Source: Formivibrio citricus (GTDB taxonomy: Bacteria; Pseudomonadota; Gammaproteobacteria; Burkholderiales; Chitinibacteraceae). From it: a stretch of DNA of 53,027 bases. Both the position numbers and the translations under genes were made by a program. Of the stretch, positions 34,092 through 45,290 are shown one piece after another; position 1 is the first letter of the stretch; every line of letters starts with the position of its first letter. The stretch is taken from assembly GCF_900115065.1 (NCBI RefSeq), contig NZ_FOVE01000022.1:1-53027 (forward strand), given 5' to 3'. The notes beneath the pieces are model-generated. The model did no database searches and was not told where the DNA came from. It saw only the letters and a list, made by a program, of their open reading frames with translations.

Positions 34092-35201
34092 TCATTTCCT
34101 TGAAGCCGACATCCGCATCACCGCATCGCGTTCACGGGCAATTTCTCGGCCAAGATGCTGACACTCCTGCAACGTCAACCCATCACGTTCCAGCATGTTG
34201 CGGTGGTTATTCAAGCGGGTTTCCATGGCACTGAACTGCTGCTGTTCTGCCGGATTGATTCGGCCTACCGAACGGGCACGCTGGAACATCTGCATCACAT
34301 CGGAATGGGCTCGCTGGTTTTCCTGGCGACATTGCGGCACCCGGGGATCGCGCTCTTGGGAGCCAGCCATTCGCTGGACTGCGGCTCGCTCGTTGGCGAT
34401 TTCGCGACCGATTTGCTGGCATTCCTGCAACCTCAATCCGTCTCGAGCCAGCATATCGCGATGCCGGTTCAGGCGCGACTCCATCGCATTGAATTGTTGC
34501 CTTTCGGACGGGCTGATGTGGCCAGCTGAGCGCGCGCGCTGGAACATCTGTAGTACTTCGGCATGAGCGCGCTGGTTATCGTGGCGACACTGTTGCAGTT
34601 GGGGATCATGCACCTGGGACGCCGCCATGCGCTGAACCGTGGCGCGTTCATGCGTAATTTCGCGGCCGATCTGCTGGCATTCCGGCAGCGTCAGGCCGTC
34701 TCTGGCCATCATGTCACGATGCCGGTTCAAACGCGACTCCATGGCGCTGAATTGCTGCTGTTCGGATGGACTGATCCGGCCGGAAGAGCGGGCACGAAGG
34801 AACATCTGCATCACTTCGGCATGCGCCCGCTGGTTATCCTGACGGCACTGATGAACGCGCGGATCGTGGGCCGGCGTGGCCGCCATGCGCTGGAGCGTTA
34901 CACGCTCGTTGGCAATTTCACGGCCAATTTGCTGGCACTCGGCCAACGTGAGTCCATCGCGGGCAAGGATTTCACGATGACGCTGCAAGCGGCTTTCCAT
35001 GGCCCGGAAATGCTGGGCTTCACCGCGATCAAGCCGGTGGGCCGCGCGGGCTTGCTGGTACAGATTCATTACATCGCCATGGGCGCGCTGGTTATCCTGA
35101 CGGCACTGACGTACCTGCGGATCATGCGGCGGCGCGGCAAAGGCCACAGCAGAAGAAAGCACTGCAGCAACCACACAGCATTTGGCAATCAATTTTGACA
35201 T
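34092..35201 (-). CDS. Exported protein of four ~86-residue Cys/His helical repeats
   Basis: The 369-residue protein has a signal peptide (CCVVAAVLSSAVAFA, cleavage after residue 22) and four repeats at residues 30-115, 116-201, 202-287 and 288-369. The same pattern as the neighbouring six-repeat protein is kept: QCRxDNQRAHxxV, FxAMExRLxRHRxxxARDGL, ECQQIGREI. Both Cys per repeat are invariant. Repeats here are more diverged from each other than in the paralogue. The start at 35201 has AAGGGG 6 nt upstream; a frame to 35246 lacks one. A consensus TTGACA lies near 35296 on the minus strand. Function unknown. Confidence 0.85.
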   Translation of the reverse strand: MSKLIAKCCVVAAVLSSAVAFAAPPHDPQVRQCRQDNQRAHGDVMNLYQQARAAHRLDRGEAQHFRAMESRLQRHREILARDGLTLAECQQIGREIANERVTLQRMAATPAHDPRVHQCRQDNQRAHAEVMQMFLRARSSGRISPSEQQQFSAMESRLNRHRDMMARDGLTLPECQQIGREITHERATVQRMAASQVHDPQLQQCRHDNQRAHAEVLQMFQRARSAGHISPSERQQFNAMESRLNRHRDMLARDGLRLQECQQIGREIANERAAVQRMAGSQERDPRVPQCRQENQRAHSDVMQMFQRARSVGRINPAEQQQFSAMETRLNNHRNMLERDGLTLQECQHLGREIARERDAVMRMSASRK

Positions 35202-35324
35202 TTGAAACCCCTTCAGGTTATCAACTTTATTTTGACCATGACGCAACGATGGGCATTAACCCTACAAGCAGTCTCATAAACAGTCCGCGCAGTGTCAAGC
35301 CAAACGCCGTTCATCCCCTGCAAC

Positions 35325-35363
35325 ACAAAAACAACCAGCCCGATGGGAAACCACCGGGCTGGT
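35325..35363 (-). terminator. Terminator after gatB
   Basis: ACCAGCCCG (35334-35342) and CGGGCTGGT (35355-35363) pair around a 12-nt loop and are followed on the minus strand by TTGTTTTTGTG, 26 nt past the gatB stop. Confidence 0.8.
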
Positions 35364-35388
35364 GCCATGCATTACCGATAAAACGGGC

Positions 35389-36831
35389 TTAACCGAGCTT
35401 CTTGCGCAAAATTTCGTTCACCACCGCAGGCGGCGCCTTGCCCTTGGCGGCCTTCATGCATTGACCGACCAGCGCGTTGAAGGCTTTCTCCTTGCCGGAC
35501 TTGAATTCCTCGACCATCGCGGCGTTGGCGGCCAGCACGCCGTCGATCATCGCTTCGATCGCGCCGGTATCGGTTTCCTGCTTCAGACCGTGTTCGGCGA
35601 TCAGTTCGTCGGCGGTCTTGGGGGATTCCCACATCCAGCGCAGTACATCCTTGGCCGATTTGTTGTTGATGGTGCTGTCGGCAATACGCTTGATCATCAG
35701 CGCCAGACGTTCGGCCTCGACCGGGCATTCGGCGATGGATTTTTCCTCGCGGTTCAGCTGCGCCGAGATCTCGCCCATGATCCAGTTGGAGGCGAGCTTT
35801 GCATCCGCACCGGCTGCCACCGTGGCCTCGTAGTACGCAGCAAGCGCCTTGCTGGCGGTGAGCGTGGCGGCGTCATACGCCGGGATGCCGTACTGGGACT
35901 GGAAGCGCGCCTGCATCGCGGCCGGCAGTTCGGGCATTTCACCCTTCACGCGCTCGATCCAGGCGTCATTGATCATGAGCGGCGGCAGGTCGGGATCGGG
36001 GAAGTAGCGGTAGTCGTGCGCATCTTCCTTGGTGCGCATCATGCGCGTTTCGCCGGTATCCGGGTCGAACAGCACGGTAGCCTGAACGATCTTGTGGCCG
36101 TCCTCGATCTGGTCGATCTGCCAGCGCACCTCGTAGTTGATCGCCTGCTCCAGGAACTTGAAGCTGTTGAGGTTCTTGATTTCGCGCCGGGTGCCGAATT
36201 CCTTCTGGCCCACCGGGCGCACCGAGACGTTGGCATCGCAGCGGAACGAGCCTTCCTGCATGTTGCCGTCGCAGATGCCGATCCAGGTCACGATGCTGTG
36301 CAGCGCCTTGGCATACGCCACCGCCTCGGCGGCCGAGCGCATGTCCGGCTCGGACACGATTTCCAGCAGCGGCGTACCGGCACGGTTCAGGTCGATGCCG
36401 GTCATGCCGTGGAAGTCTTCGTGCAGGCTCTTGCCGGCGTCTTCTTCCAGATGCGCGCGGGTCAGGTTCACGACCTTGTCGTACGCCTCGCCCTTGGGCG
36501 GCTCGACGCGGATCGTGATCGCACCGTGCTCGACCACCGGCAGCTCGAACTGGCTGATCTGGTAGCCCTTGGGCAGGTCCGGGTAGAAGTAGTTCTTGCG
36601 CGCAAAAACCGACTTCTTGTTGATGTCCGCACCGATGGCCAACCCGAAACGGATCGCCTTTTCCACTGCGGACTTGTTCATCACCGGCAGAGCGCCGGGC
36701 AGCGCGATGTCGACCACGGCGGTCTGCGTATTCGGCGCCGCGCCGAATGCGGTGCTGGCGGTCGAAAAAATCTTCGATTGGGTGGAGAGCTGGGCATGGA
36801 CTTCCAGCCCGATCACGACTTCCCATTGCAT
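35389..36831 (-). CDS. gatB: Aspartyl/glutamyl-tRNA amidotransferase subunit B
   Basis: GatB carries the kinase/transamidase site that converts Glu-tRNA(Gln) or Asp-tRNA(Asn) to the amide forms. The 480-residue protein shows [28 protein letters not shown], the signature FNRAGTPL-type segment ([18 protein letters not shown]) and a C-terminal YqeY-like tail domain. The start at 36831 is chosen from the conserved [12 protein letters not shown]. It is separated from gatA by a lysE gene flanked by repeats. Confidence 0.95.
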   Translation of the reverse strand: MQWEVVIGLEVHAQLSTQSKIFSTASTAFGAAPNTQTAVVDIALPGALPVMNKSAVEKAIRFGLAIGADINKKSVFARKNYFYPDLPKGYQISQFELPVVEHGAITIRVEPPKGEAYDKVVNLTRAHLEEDAGKSLHEDFHGMTGIDLNRAGTPLLEIVSEPDMRSAAEAVAYAKALHSIVTWIGICDGNMQEGSFRCDANVSVRPVGQKEFGTRREIKNLNSFKFLEQAINYEVRWQIDQIEDGHKIVQATVLFDPDTGETRMMRTKEDAHDYRYFPDPDLPPLMINDAWIERVKGEMPELPAAMQARFQSQYGIPAYDAATLTASKALAAYYEATVAAGADAKLASNWIMGEISAQLNREEKSIAECPVEAERLALMIKRIADSTINNKSAKDVLRWMWESPKTADELIAEHGLKQETDTGAIEAMIDGVLAANAAMVEEFKSGKEKAFNALVGQCMKAAKGKAPPAVVNEILRKKLG

Positions 36832-36851
36832 GGTTTTATCTCTTTTCGATG

Positions 36852-36978
36852 CAGGGAGTAGGGAGTTGGGAGTAGTGAGTGGCCTCACTCTCGCTCCATC
36901 CGCACTCCACAAGGTTTGCTTGGTTAAATAATTTACACGGGGCGTGTATCTACTCCCTACTCTCCACTCCCCACTCCC
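36852..36978. repeat. Snap-back repeat of the GGGAGT family
   Basis: Left arm 36852-36879 (AGGGAGTAGGGAGTTGGGAG and continuation) and right arm 36951-36978 (ACTCCCTACTCTCCACTCCC and continuation) are imperfect inverted copies around a ~70-nt spacer. The right arm runs up to the lysE stop codon. It lies between gatB and lysE. Confidence 0.75.
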
Positions 36979-37598
36979 TAATTTCGTTTGAACCCGGCCA
37001 GCAAAAGCCCCGCGCCGACAAACAGACCGCCAAACGAGCGGTTCAGCCAGCGGATATGCGCCGGATCGCGCAATGCCGACAGCACGCGTGCAGCGAGCAG
37101 CGTGTAGCCACTCATGACCACGGCATCGGTAAAGAACAGCGTCGCTGTCGCCTGCGCATACTGGATAAATTGCGGCGCTTGCGTATCAATGAACTGCGGC
37201 AATACGGCCAGCATGAAAATGATGCCCTTGGGGTTGCTGGCGTTGACCAGAAAGCCCTGCAAGAACAGTTGCCGGGGCGAGCGGACGCCGTCTTCACCCA
37301 CTTCCATAGGCTTGGCTTCGGCACGAAATTGCTGAATACCCAGCCAGACGAGATAAGCCACGCCGAACCACTTGATCAGGTTGAACGCCAACATCGACGC
37401 GGCCAGAACCGCCCCCAAACCAAGCGCCACGATCACGACCAGCAGCAGAATCCCCATCTGCAGACCGAAGATATTCCAGATGCTTTTGCGATAACCGTAG
37501 CGCATCCCCGCGCTCATGCACGAAATCGCTCCCGCGCCGGGCGAGAGACTGATCAGCCAGGAAGCGGCAAAGAAAGCCAGCCAAGTCGAAAGCGTCAT
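36978..37598 (-). CDS. LysE/RhtB family amino-acid exporter
   Basis: The 206-residue membrane protein has about six hydrophobic spans and the family landmarks [19 protein letters not shown] near the N-terminus and [18 protein letters not shown] in the middle. Such proteins export amino acids or homoserine lactone by proton exchange. The substrate is unknown. It sits between gatA and gatB in the same orientation, bounded by two different snap-back repeats. Confidence 0.9.
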   Translation of the reverse strand: MTLSTWLAFFAASWLISLSPGAGAISCMSAGMRYGYRKSIWNIFGLQMGILLLVVIVALGLGAVLAASMLAFNLIKWFGVAYLVWLGIQQFRAEAKPMEVGEDGVRSPRQLFLQGFLVNASNPKGIIFMLAVLPQFIDTQAPQFIQYAQATATLFFTDAVVMSGYTLLAARVLSALRDPAHIRWLNRSFGGLFVGAGLLLAGFKRN

Positions 37599-37609
37599 TC
37601 GAAACCTTT

Positions 37610-37724
37610 TTGAACCACAGAGACACAGAGAGCGGGAGAAAACTTGAAAATCCTGTTACTCAAAACCAGGAATTTTCATTTTGATTCTCTCCGTTTTTCT
37701 CCTCGTCTCCGTGCCTCTGTGGTG
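37610..37724. repeat. Snap-back repeat of the ACCACAGAG family
   Basis: TTGAACCACAGAGACACAGA (from 37610) and the inverted arm ending GTGCCTCTGTGGTGAA (37724) flank a spacer that itself folds (AAAATCCTG with CAGGAATTTT). The arms continue into matching GAGAAAA/TTTTCTC tracts. It lies between lysE and gatA. Confidence 0.8.
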
Positions 37725-37736
37725 AATCTTTTGCCT

Positions 37737-39188
37737 TTACAGTGCCGGAGCCCGCGTATGCCAGTCGGTGACTTGCTGGAACCGGTGGGCGACGTTCAGC
37801 ATCTTTGCTTCGCTGAAATAGTTGCCGATGATCTGCAAGCCCACCGGGCGGTCATTGGAGCCGAACCCGACCGGCACGCTCATGCCCGGCAAGCCGGCGA
37901 GGTTCACGCCCAGCGTGTAGATGTCTTCGAGATACATCGCCACCGGGTCGGCATTCTTCTCGCCGAGGTTCCACGCAGTATTCGGCGTGACCGGCCCCAT
38001 GATCACGTCGCACTGGGCGAACGCTTTCTGGAAATCGTCGGCGATGATGCGGCGGATCTTCTGCGCCTGCAGGTAGTAGGCGTCGTAATAGCCGTGGCTC
38101 AGCACATACGTGCCGGTCAGGATCCGGCGCTTCACTTCCCAGCCGAAACCTTCGGCGCGGGTCTGCTCATACATGTCGGCGAGGCCCGAGTATTCGGCGG
38201 CGCGATGACCGTAGCGCACGCCGTCGAAACGGCTGAGGTTACTGGAGGCTTCCGCCGGCGCGATCACGTAATACGACGGGATCGCCAGCTTGGTGTTCGG
38301 CAGACTGATCTCGACCACTTCTGCGCCGAGCTTCCTGTATTCGGCAATCGCCGCGTCGATGGCCTTGGCGACATCGGCCGCCAGGCCTTCGGCGAAGTAT
38401 TCCTTCGGCAGGCCGATTTTCAGCCCGGACAGCGGTGCGGCGAGATCGCGCGTGTAGTCTTCCTTGTCGCGCTGCAGGCTCGTGGAATCGCGCTCGTCGA
38501 AACCGGCCATCACGTTAAGCAACAGGGCGCAATCCTCGGCGGTCTGCGCCAGCGGGCCGCCCTGGTCGAGCGAACTGGCATAGGCAATCATGCCAAAGCG
38601 GCTGACCACGCCGTAGGTCGGCTTGATGCCGGTGATGCCGCAGAATGCCGCCGGCTGGCGAATCGAACCACCGGTGTCGGTGCCGGTTGCAACCGGCGCA
38701 AGGCGTGCGGCCACGGCCGCGGCCGAACCGCCCGACGAGCCGCCGGGCACGGCGTTCAGATCCCACGGGTTCTTGACCGGGCCATAGAAGCTGTTTTCGT
38801 TCGACGAGCCCATGGCGAACTCGTCCATATTGGCACGGCCAAGCGTCACCAATCCGGCCTTGCGACATTGCTCGACCACATGCGCATCGTAGGGCGAAAT
38901 GAAATTATCAAGCATCTTCGAGCCACACGAGGTCTTCCAGCCTTGCTGGCAGAAGATGTCCTTGTGCACCAGCGGAACACCGGCCAGTGCACCGGCCTGA
39001 CCGGCCGCGCGTGCGGCATCGACAGCCTGCGCTTCGGCCAGCGTTTTTTCGCGATCCACGCTAATCAGCGCATTGAGCTGCGGATTGAGCGCATCAATGC
39101 GCGCAAGATATTCGGTCGCCAGTTCGACAGCGGAGATTTCTTTTGCCGCCAATTGGGCAGCAAGTTGCTTCAGGGTTTTGTTCAACAT
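37737..39188 (-). CDS. gatA: Aspartyl/glutamyl-tRNA amidotransferase subunit A
   Basis: GatA is the amidase that releases ammonia from glutamine for GatB. The amidase-signature catalytic triad is visible: Lys in VPLVHKDIF, and the Ser-rich [14 protein letters not shown] plus [17 protein letters not shown]. Length 483 residues is normal. It lies 56 nt downstream of gatC on the minus strand, the space holding a pyrimidine-rich repeat half. Confidence 0.96.
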   Translation of the reverse strand: MLNKTLKQLAAQLAAKEISAVELATEYLARIDALNPQLNALISVDREKTLAEAQAVDAARAAGQAGALAGVPLVHKDIFCQQGWKTSCGSKMLDNFISPYDAHVVEQCRKAGLVTLGRANMDEFAMGSSNENSFYGPVKNPWDLNAVPGGSSGGSAAAVAARLAPVATGTDTGGSIRQPAAFCGITGIKPTYGVVSRFGMIAYASSLDQGGPLAQTAEDCALLLNVMAGFDERDSTSLQRDKEDYTRDLAAPLSGLKIGLPKEYFAEGLAADVAKAIDAAIAEYRKLGAEVVEISLPNTKLAIPSYYVIAPAEASSNLSRFDGVRYGHRAAEYSGLADMYEQTRAEGFGWEVKRRILTGTYVLSHGYYDAYYLQAQKIRRIIADDFQKAFAQCDVIMGPVTPNTAWNLGEKNADPVAMYLEDIYTLGVNLAGLPGMSVPVGFGSNDRPVGLQIIGNYFSEAKMLNVAHRFQQVTDWHTRAPAL

Positions 39189-39195
39189 GCGATAG

Positions 39196-40734
<1,539 letters not shown>

Positions 40735-40746
40735 TACAGACATGCG

Positions 40747-40804
40747 AAGGGGGAAGAGTGAAGGGAGAAGGGTAACACCCCTTACCTCATCACTCTTCCC
40801 CCTT
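40747..40804. repeat. Snap-back repeat of the AGGGAGAAGGG family between mreB and mreC
   Basis: AAGGGGGAAGAGTG (40747-40760) is exactly complementary to CACTCTTCCCCCTT (40791-40804), with AGGGAGAAGGGTAA/TTACCTCAT continuing inward. It would form a hairpin in the mreB-mreC transcript, and occupies most of the 90-nt gap. Confidence 0.8.
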
Positions 40805-40824
40805 CCCTGTCGCAACAGCGACCC

Positions 40825-41721
40825 ATGCAATCCACCCAACCGGCGTTCTTCAAACAGGGACCCAAGCCAGCCACCCGGCTGGCTATTTTCGCTGTGCTAT
40901 CGCTCGCGCTCATGGCCGGAGACACCCGTTACCACATGCTGGGCGTCATGCGCCAGCAAGTCTCGGTCGCCCTGTATCCGCTTCAATGGCTGGCCACGGC
41001 GCCTTTCACGCTGTTTCGTACCTCCCGGGATTTTCTGACCCGCCAGGCCGATCTGCTGGAAGAAAACCGGCAGCTCAACGATGCGCAGCTCTCCGCAACC
41101 GCGCTCGCCCAGCGCGTCAAGCAACTGGAGCAGGAAAACATCCAGCTGCGCGGCCTGAACGAAGCACAGCGCACCCTGCCCAAACCCAGCCAGCTAGCGG
41201 AGATTCTCTACAACAGCCGGGACGCGTTTGCCGCCAAGCTGATCCTCAACCGCGGCGAAACCCACGGCATCACGGCAGGACGGATCGTTGCCGACGCTTC
41301 GGGGCTGGTCGGCCAGATCGTGCGCGTCCAACCGATGACCAGCGAGATCCGTCTATTAACCGACAACAATCACATGGTTCCCGTCGTGGTAGAGCGCAAC
41401 CAGCTCCGAACTGTCGTATATGGCCGGGGACGCGAGCAGGCGCTGGAAGTACGCAACATGGCATCCAATGTCGACATCCAGCCCGGCGACATCCTGGTCA
41501 CTTCCGGCATCGACGGCCTGTATCCGGCGGGGCTGCCAGTCGCCAAAGTTGAAAACGTCGATCGCCAAAGCGCTTTCGCCCGTATTTTCTGCTCGCCGCT
41601 CGCCGGCATCGGACAGCACCGCTTCCTGCTCGTACTGGAAGAGGCTTCGCCACTCCCGCCTTATCCCACGGCAGCTTCGGCCCCCGCCGCTGCAGGCAAG
41701 AAAAAACGGAAGGGACACTGA
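40825..41721 (+). CDS. mreC: Rod shape-determining protein MreC
   Basis: The 298-residue bitopic protein has one N-terminal span (LAIFAVLSLALMAGD), a coiled coil (about residues 70-110: LEENRQLNDAQLSATALAQR and onward) and the periplasmic double beta-barrel (ILNRGETHGITAGRIV, DILVTSGIDGLYPAGLPVA). The Ala/Pro/Lys-rich tail is short. MreC scaffolds PBP2 and RodA. It overlaps mreD by 1 nt. Confidence 0.94.
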   Translation: MQSTQPAFFKQGPKPATRLAIFAVLSLALMAGDTRYHMLGVMRQQVSVALYPLQWLATAPFTLFRTSRDFLTRQADLLEENRQLNDAQLSATALAQRVKQLEQENIQLRGLNEAQRTLPKPSQLAEILYNSRDAFAAKLILNRGETHGITAGRIVADASGLVGQIVRVQPMTSEIRLLTDNNHMVPVVVERNQLRTVVYGRGREQALEVRNMASNVDIQPGDILVTSGIDGLYPAGLPVAKVENVDRQSAFARIFCSPLAGIGQHRFLLVLEEASPLPPYPTAASAPAAAGKKKRKGH

Positions 41722-42227
41722 TGCCTGTTTCCAGTCAGATTCTTCGCCCCGTAGGAACGCACTTCATCGTTCTGACATTCCTGGCCGCACTGCTCGGCAA
41801 CCTGTTGCCCTGGCAGGCTACGCTCGCCAATTTTGCGCCTGACTTCGTAGCACTGCTGCTGATCTACTGGACGCTGAACCAGCCGCGACGCATCGGCGTG
41901 GGCGTCGGCTTTCTGCTGGGCATCCTGATGGATGTTGGCGACGGCACAGTGCTGGGGCAGCATGCACTGGCCTATTCGGTCATCGCTTTCCTCACGCTGT
42001 GGCGCAACCGCCAGATCTCGGTTGCCCCCTTCTGGCAGCAGGCAATCAGCGCCTTCCTGCTGCTATTGCTGTCCCAATTAATCATGTATCTGGTGCGCTC
42101 GACCATGGGCGCTCCGTTCGTGGGATGGAGCTATTTTGCCGGACCGGTCATCGCAGCGCCTCTCTGGACGCCCTTGGCCAACCTGATGCTCATGCACCAG
42201 CGCATGGGAGCGCCTGAAGAACTATGA
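41721..42227 (+). CDS. mreD: Rod shape-determining protein MreD
   Basis: The 168-residue multi-pass membrane protein has about five hydrophobic spans, with the family-like LLLIYWTLNQPRRIGVGVGF and GILMDVGDGTVLGQHALAYS. MreD partners MreC in the elongasome. Its start overlaps the mreC stop (TGATG) and its stop overlaps the mrdA start (ATGA). Confidence 0.92.
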   Translation: MPVSSQILRPVGTHFIVLTFLAALLGNLLPWQATLANFAPDFVALLLIYWTLNQPRRIGVGVGFLLGILMDVGDGTVLGQHALAYSVIAFLTLWRNRQISVAPFWQQAISAFLLLLLSQLIMYLVRSTMGAPFVGWSYFAGPVIAAPLWTPLANLMLMHQRMGAPEEL

Positions 42228-44182
42228 GCAGGCGGCTGTTTCGTTCCCGCCTCCTTTCCTCGCGAATCACGCCACGAACGGGGAACAGCGAGTTGCACAA
42301 CCAGACTGAAACGCGCAGCGCGTTTCAGCTCCGCCTGATGGCTGCGGCGTTGTTCGTGCTGCTGGCATTCGTGCTGCTTTTCGTCCGTTTTGCCTGGCTG
42401 CAAGTCGTCAAGCACAAGGAATACATCACACTGGCAGAACAGAACCGCATCTCGCTGGTTCCCGTGCAGCCCTCGCGCGGCATTATCAAGGATCGCAATG
42501 GCGTAGTGCTGGCGCACAATTTCTCGGCTTATACGCTGGAGATCACCCCTTCAAAAGTCACCGATCTCGAAGACACGCTGAACCGGCTTTCCGGGCTCAT
42601 TGAGATTCAACCCAAAGATCGCCGCCGGTTCAAGAAATTGCGTGAGGAAACCAAGGCTTTCGAATCGCTGCCGATCCGCTCCCGTCTGACCGATGAGGAA
42701 GTGGCCCGTTTTGCCGCCAACAGCTACCAGTTCCCCGGCGTGGAAATCAAGGCGCGGCTATTCCGCCACTACCCGCAGGGCGAAGTGGCTTCCCATCTCA
42801 TCGGCTATATCGGCCGCATCAATGCCACGGACCTCTCCAATCTGGAAGCCAGTGGACAGATGCCCAACTACCGTGGCGCCGACCACATCGGCAAGATCGG
42901 CATCGAACAGCGTTACGAGAAAGAACTGCGTGGCATCGCCGGTCACGAGGAAGTGGAAATCGATGCCGGCGGACGTGCCATCCGCACGCTCCGGCACACG
43001 CCTTCGACGCCCGGAAAGAACCTGATCCTGTCCATCGACATCGAGCTGCAGAAAGTCGCCGAACAGGCATTCGGCGAGAACAAGGGCGCGCTGGTCGCAA
43101 TCGAACCGGCAACGGGCGGGGTGCTGGCTTTCGTTTCCATGCCGGGCTACGATCCGAACCTGTTCGTCGACGGCATCGACCCGCAGAACTGGAACGAGCT
43201 CAACAACTCTCCGGAGAAGCCGTTGCTCAACCGGGCGTTGCGCGGGGAATACCCGCCGGGCTCCACTTTCAAGCCCTTCATGGCGCTGGCAGCCCAGGAA
43301 GGCGGCTTCCGCTCTGCCAGTGCGGCATTGCCGGATCCGGGATTTTTCAACTTCGGCGGTCATGTGTTCCGCGATGACAAGCCCGGAGGGCACGGTGTCG
43401 TAGACATGTACAAATCGGTCGTCGTTTCCTGCGACACCTATTACTACACGCTCGCCAACCAGATGGGGATCGAGAATATTGCCCAGTTCATGGCAACACT
43501 CGGATTCGGCAGCAAGACGGGCATCGACATCGAAGGCGAGCGCCCCGGCGTTCTGCCTTCCCCCGAATGGAAAAAGAAACGCTTCAAGAACCCGGCCCAG
43601 CAGAAATGGTTCGCCGGAGAAACGATCTCGATCGGCATCGGGCAGGGTTACAACTCCTACACCCCGTTGCAACTGGCCCATGCCACGGCGACACTCGCCA
43701 ACCGCGGCGTCGAGTTCAAGCCGCATCTGGTGCAGCACATCGAAGATGCCCACAGCGGAGCCAAGACGCCCGTCGAGCCCAAGCCGAGCAAGACGCACGA
43801 CTGGAAGCCCGAACACGTCAACGTGATCCATCGCGCCATGGCCGGCGTCAACAAGGAAGGCACGGGGGCACGCGCCTTTGCGGGCGCCAGCTACACCTCG
43901 GCCGGCAAGACGGGTACGGCCCAGGTCTTCAGCCTGAAGGGGGCCAAATACGTGGAAGGCCAGGTCAAGAAACACCTGCGCGACCACGCTTTGTTCATCG
44001 CCTTTGCTCCGGTCGAATCCCCCAGGATCGCGCTGGCCGTCATCGTGGAAAACGGCGGTTTCGGCGCCCAGGCTGCGGCCCCGATCGCACGCCAGGTGCT
44101 CGACTATTACCTGCTGGGCAAGAAAGTCAACCAGCCGGCCCGCGAGCTGCCGGACGAACCGGAGGAGCACGCCCATGATTAA
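42224..44182 (+). CDS. mrdA: Penicillin-binding protein 2 (peptidoglycan D,D-transpeptidase)
   Basis: PBP2 cross-links lateral-wall peptidoglycan. The 652-residue protein has an N-terminal anchor (AAALFVLLAFVLLFVRFAWL), the pedestal domain (SRGIIKDRNGVVLAHNFSAY) and a transpeptidase domain with the catalytic SxxK in PPGSTFKPF (about residue 347), SxN-equivalent SCDTYYY and KTGT in AGKTGTAQV. It overlaps both neighbours by a few bases, so translation is coupled to mreD and rodA. Confidence 0.96.
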   Translation: MSRRLFRSRLLSSRITPRTGNSELHNQTETRSAFQLRLMAAALFVLLAFVLLFVRFAWLQVVKHKEYITLAEQNRISLVPVQPSRGIIKDRNGVVLAHNFSAYTLEITPSKVTDLEDTLNRLSGLIEIQPKDRRRFKKLREETKAFESLPIRSRLTDEEVARFAANSYQFPGVEIKARLFRHYPQGEVASHLIGYIGRINATDLSNLEASGQMPNYRGADHIGKIGIEQRYEKELRGIAGHEEVEIDAGGRAIRTLRHTPSTPGKNLILSIDIELQKVAEQAFGENKGALVAIEPATGGVLAFVSMPGYDPNLFVDGIDPQNWNELNNSPEKPLLNRALRGEYPPGSTFKPFMALAAQEGGFRSASAALPDPGFFNFGGHVFRDDKPGGHGVVDMYKSVVVSCDTYYYTLANQMGIENIAQFMATLGFGSKTGIDIEGERPGVLPSPEWKKKRFKNPAQQKWFAGETISIGIGQGYNSYTPLQLAHATATLANRGVEFKPHLVQHIEDAHSGAKTPVEPKPSKTHDWKPEHVNVIHRAMAGVNKEGTGARAFAGASYTSAGKTGTAQVFSLKGAKYVEGQVKKHLRDHALFIAFAPVESPRIALAVIVENGGFGAQAAAPIARQVLDYYLLGKKVNQPARELPDEPEEHAHD

Positions 44183-45290
44183 GCACCTGTGGCAACGTTT
44201 CATCCGCAACATCGACCCCTGGTTGCTGCTGTTTACCGCGCTGGTCGTGCTCTATTCGGTGCTGGTGCTCTACAGTGCCTCCAACCGGGACATGAACCGT
44301 ATCGTCAACAAGTTCGTTTTCTTTGGCGTGGGACTGGGCGGCATGTGGATCATCGCCAACATTCCGCAACAAATGCTGATGCGGCTGGCTCCCCCTGCCT
44401 ACATCCTGGGCGTTTTGCTGCTGCTGGGCGTGGCGCTGTTCGGCGAGGTCACCTACGGCGCGCGGCGCTGGCTGAATATCGGCGTGGCCCGAATCCAGCC
44501 ATCGGAAATCATGAAAGTCGCCCTGCCCATGATGCTGGCCTGGTATTTCCAGCGCAACGAAGCCTCGTTGCGCTGGAAAAACTATATCGTGGCGGCCGGC
44601 ATCATGTTGCTGCCCGTCGCCTTCATTCTCAAGCAGCCCGACCTGGGAACCTCCCTGCTTGTTGCCGCAGCCGGCTTCTACGTACTCTATTTCGCCGGAC
44701 TTTCGTGGAAACTGATCGGCGCCATGACCATCATTGGCAGCGGCATCGTCATTGCCATGCTGGACTGGGACACCTGCAACCGGGTACTGCACGAATACCA
44801 GTGCCAGCGCATCGCGACCATGCTCAACCCGATGGAAGACCCGCTGGGCTCGGGCTACCACATCATCCAGGGCACGATTGCCATCGGTTCCGGCGGCATA
44901 CTGGGTCGGGGTTGGCTTAACGGCACGCAAACCCATCTCGATTTCATCCCGGAACGCACCACCGACTTCATTTTCGCTGTGCTGGGCGAAGAGTTCGGAC
45001 TCTTTGGCAACATCATTCTGCTCATTCTCTATCTGCTCGTCATCGGCCGCGGACTGATGATTGCCGCGCGGGCGTCGACCCTGTTCGGTCGTTTGCTTGC
45101 CGGCTCGATCGCGCTTACATTCTTTACCTATGCCTTTGTCAACATGGGCATGGTTTCGGGTATTCTTCCCGTTGTTGGCGTACCGTTGCCATTGTTTTCC
45201 TACGGCGGTACAGCCATGGTTTCCTTGATGGCGGGTTTTGGCATCCTGATGAGCATCAACAAGGATCGCCAGTTGATGAAAGGGGGATGA
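44175..45290 (+). CDS. rodA: Rod shape-determining peptidoglycan glycosyltransferase RodA
   Basis: RodA is the SEDS-family glycan polymerase paired with PBP2. The 371-residue protein has about ten membrane spans, starting MIKHLWQRFIRNIDPWLLL, and the SEDS landmarks RWLNIGVARIQPSEIMKVALP, QPDLGTSLLV and ERTTDFIFAVLGEEFG, with the C-terminal VPLPLFSYGGTAMVSLM. The start at 44175 overlaps mrdA by 8 nt; a frame from 44004 would lie within mrdA. It overlaps rlpA by 4 nt. Confidence 0.96.
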   Translation: MIKHLWQRFIRNIDPWLLLFTALVVLYSVLVLYSASNRDMNRIVNKFVFFGVGLGGMWIIANIPQQMLMRLAPPAYILGVLLLLGVALFGEVTYGARRWLNIGVARIQPSEIMKVALPMMLAWYFQRNEASLRWKNYIVAAGIMLLPVAFILKQPDLGTSLLVAAAGFYVLYFAGLSWKLIGAMTIIGSGIVIAMLDWDTCNRVLHEYQCQRIATMLNPMEDPLGSGYHIIQGTIAIGSGGILGRGWLNGTQTHLDFIPERTTDFIFAVLGEEFGLFGNIILLILYLLVIGRGLMIAARASTLFGRLLAGSIALTFFTYAFVNMGMVSGILPVVGVPLPLFSYGGTAMVSLMAGFGILMSINKDRQLMKGG

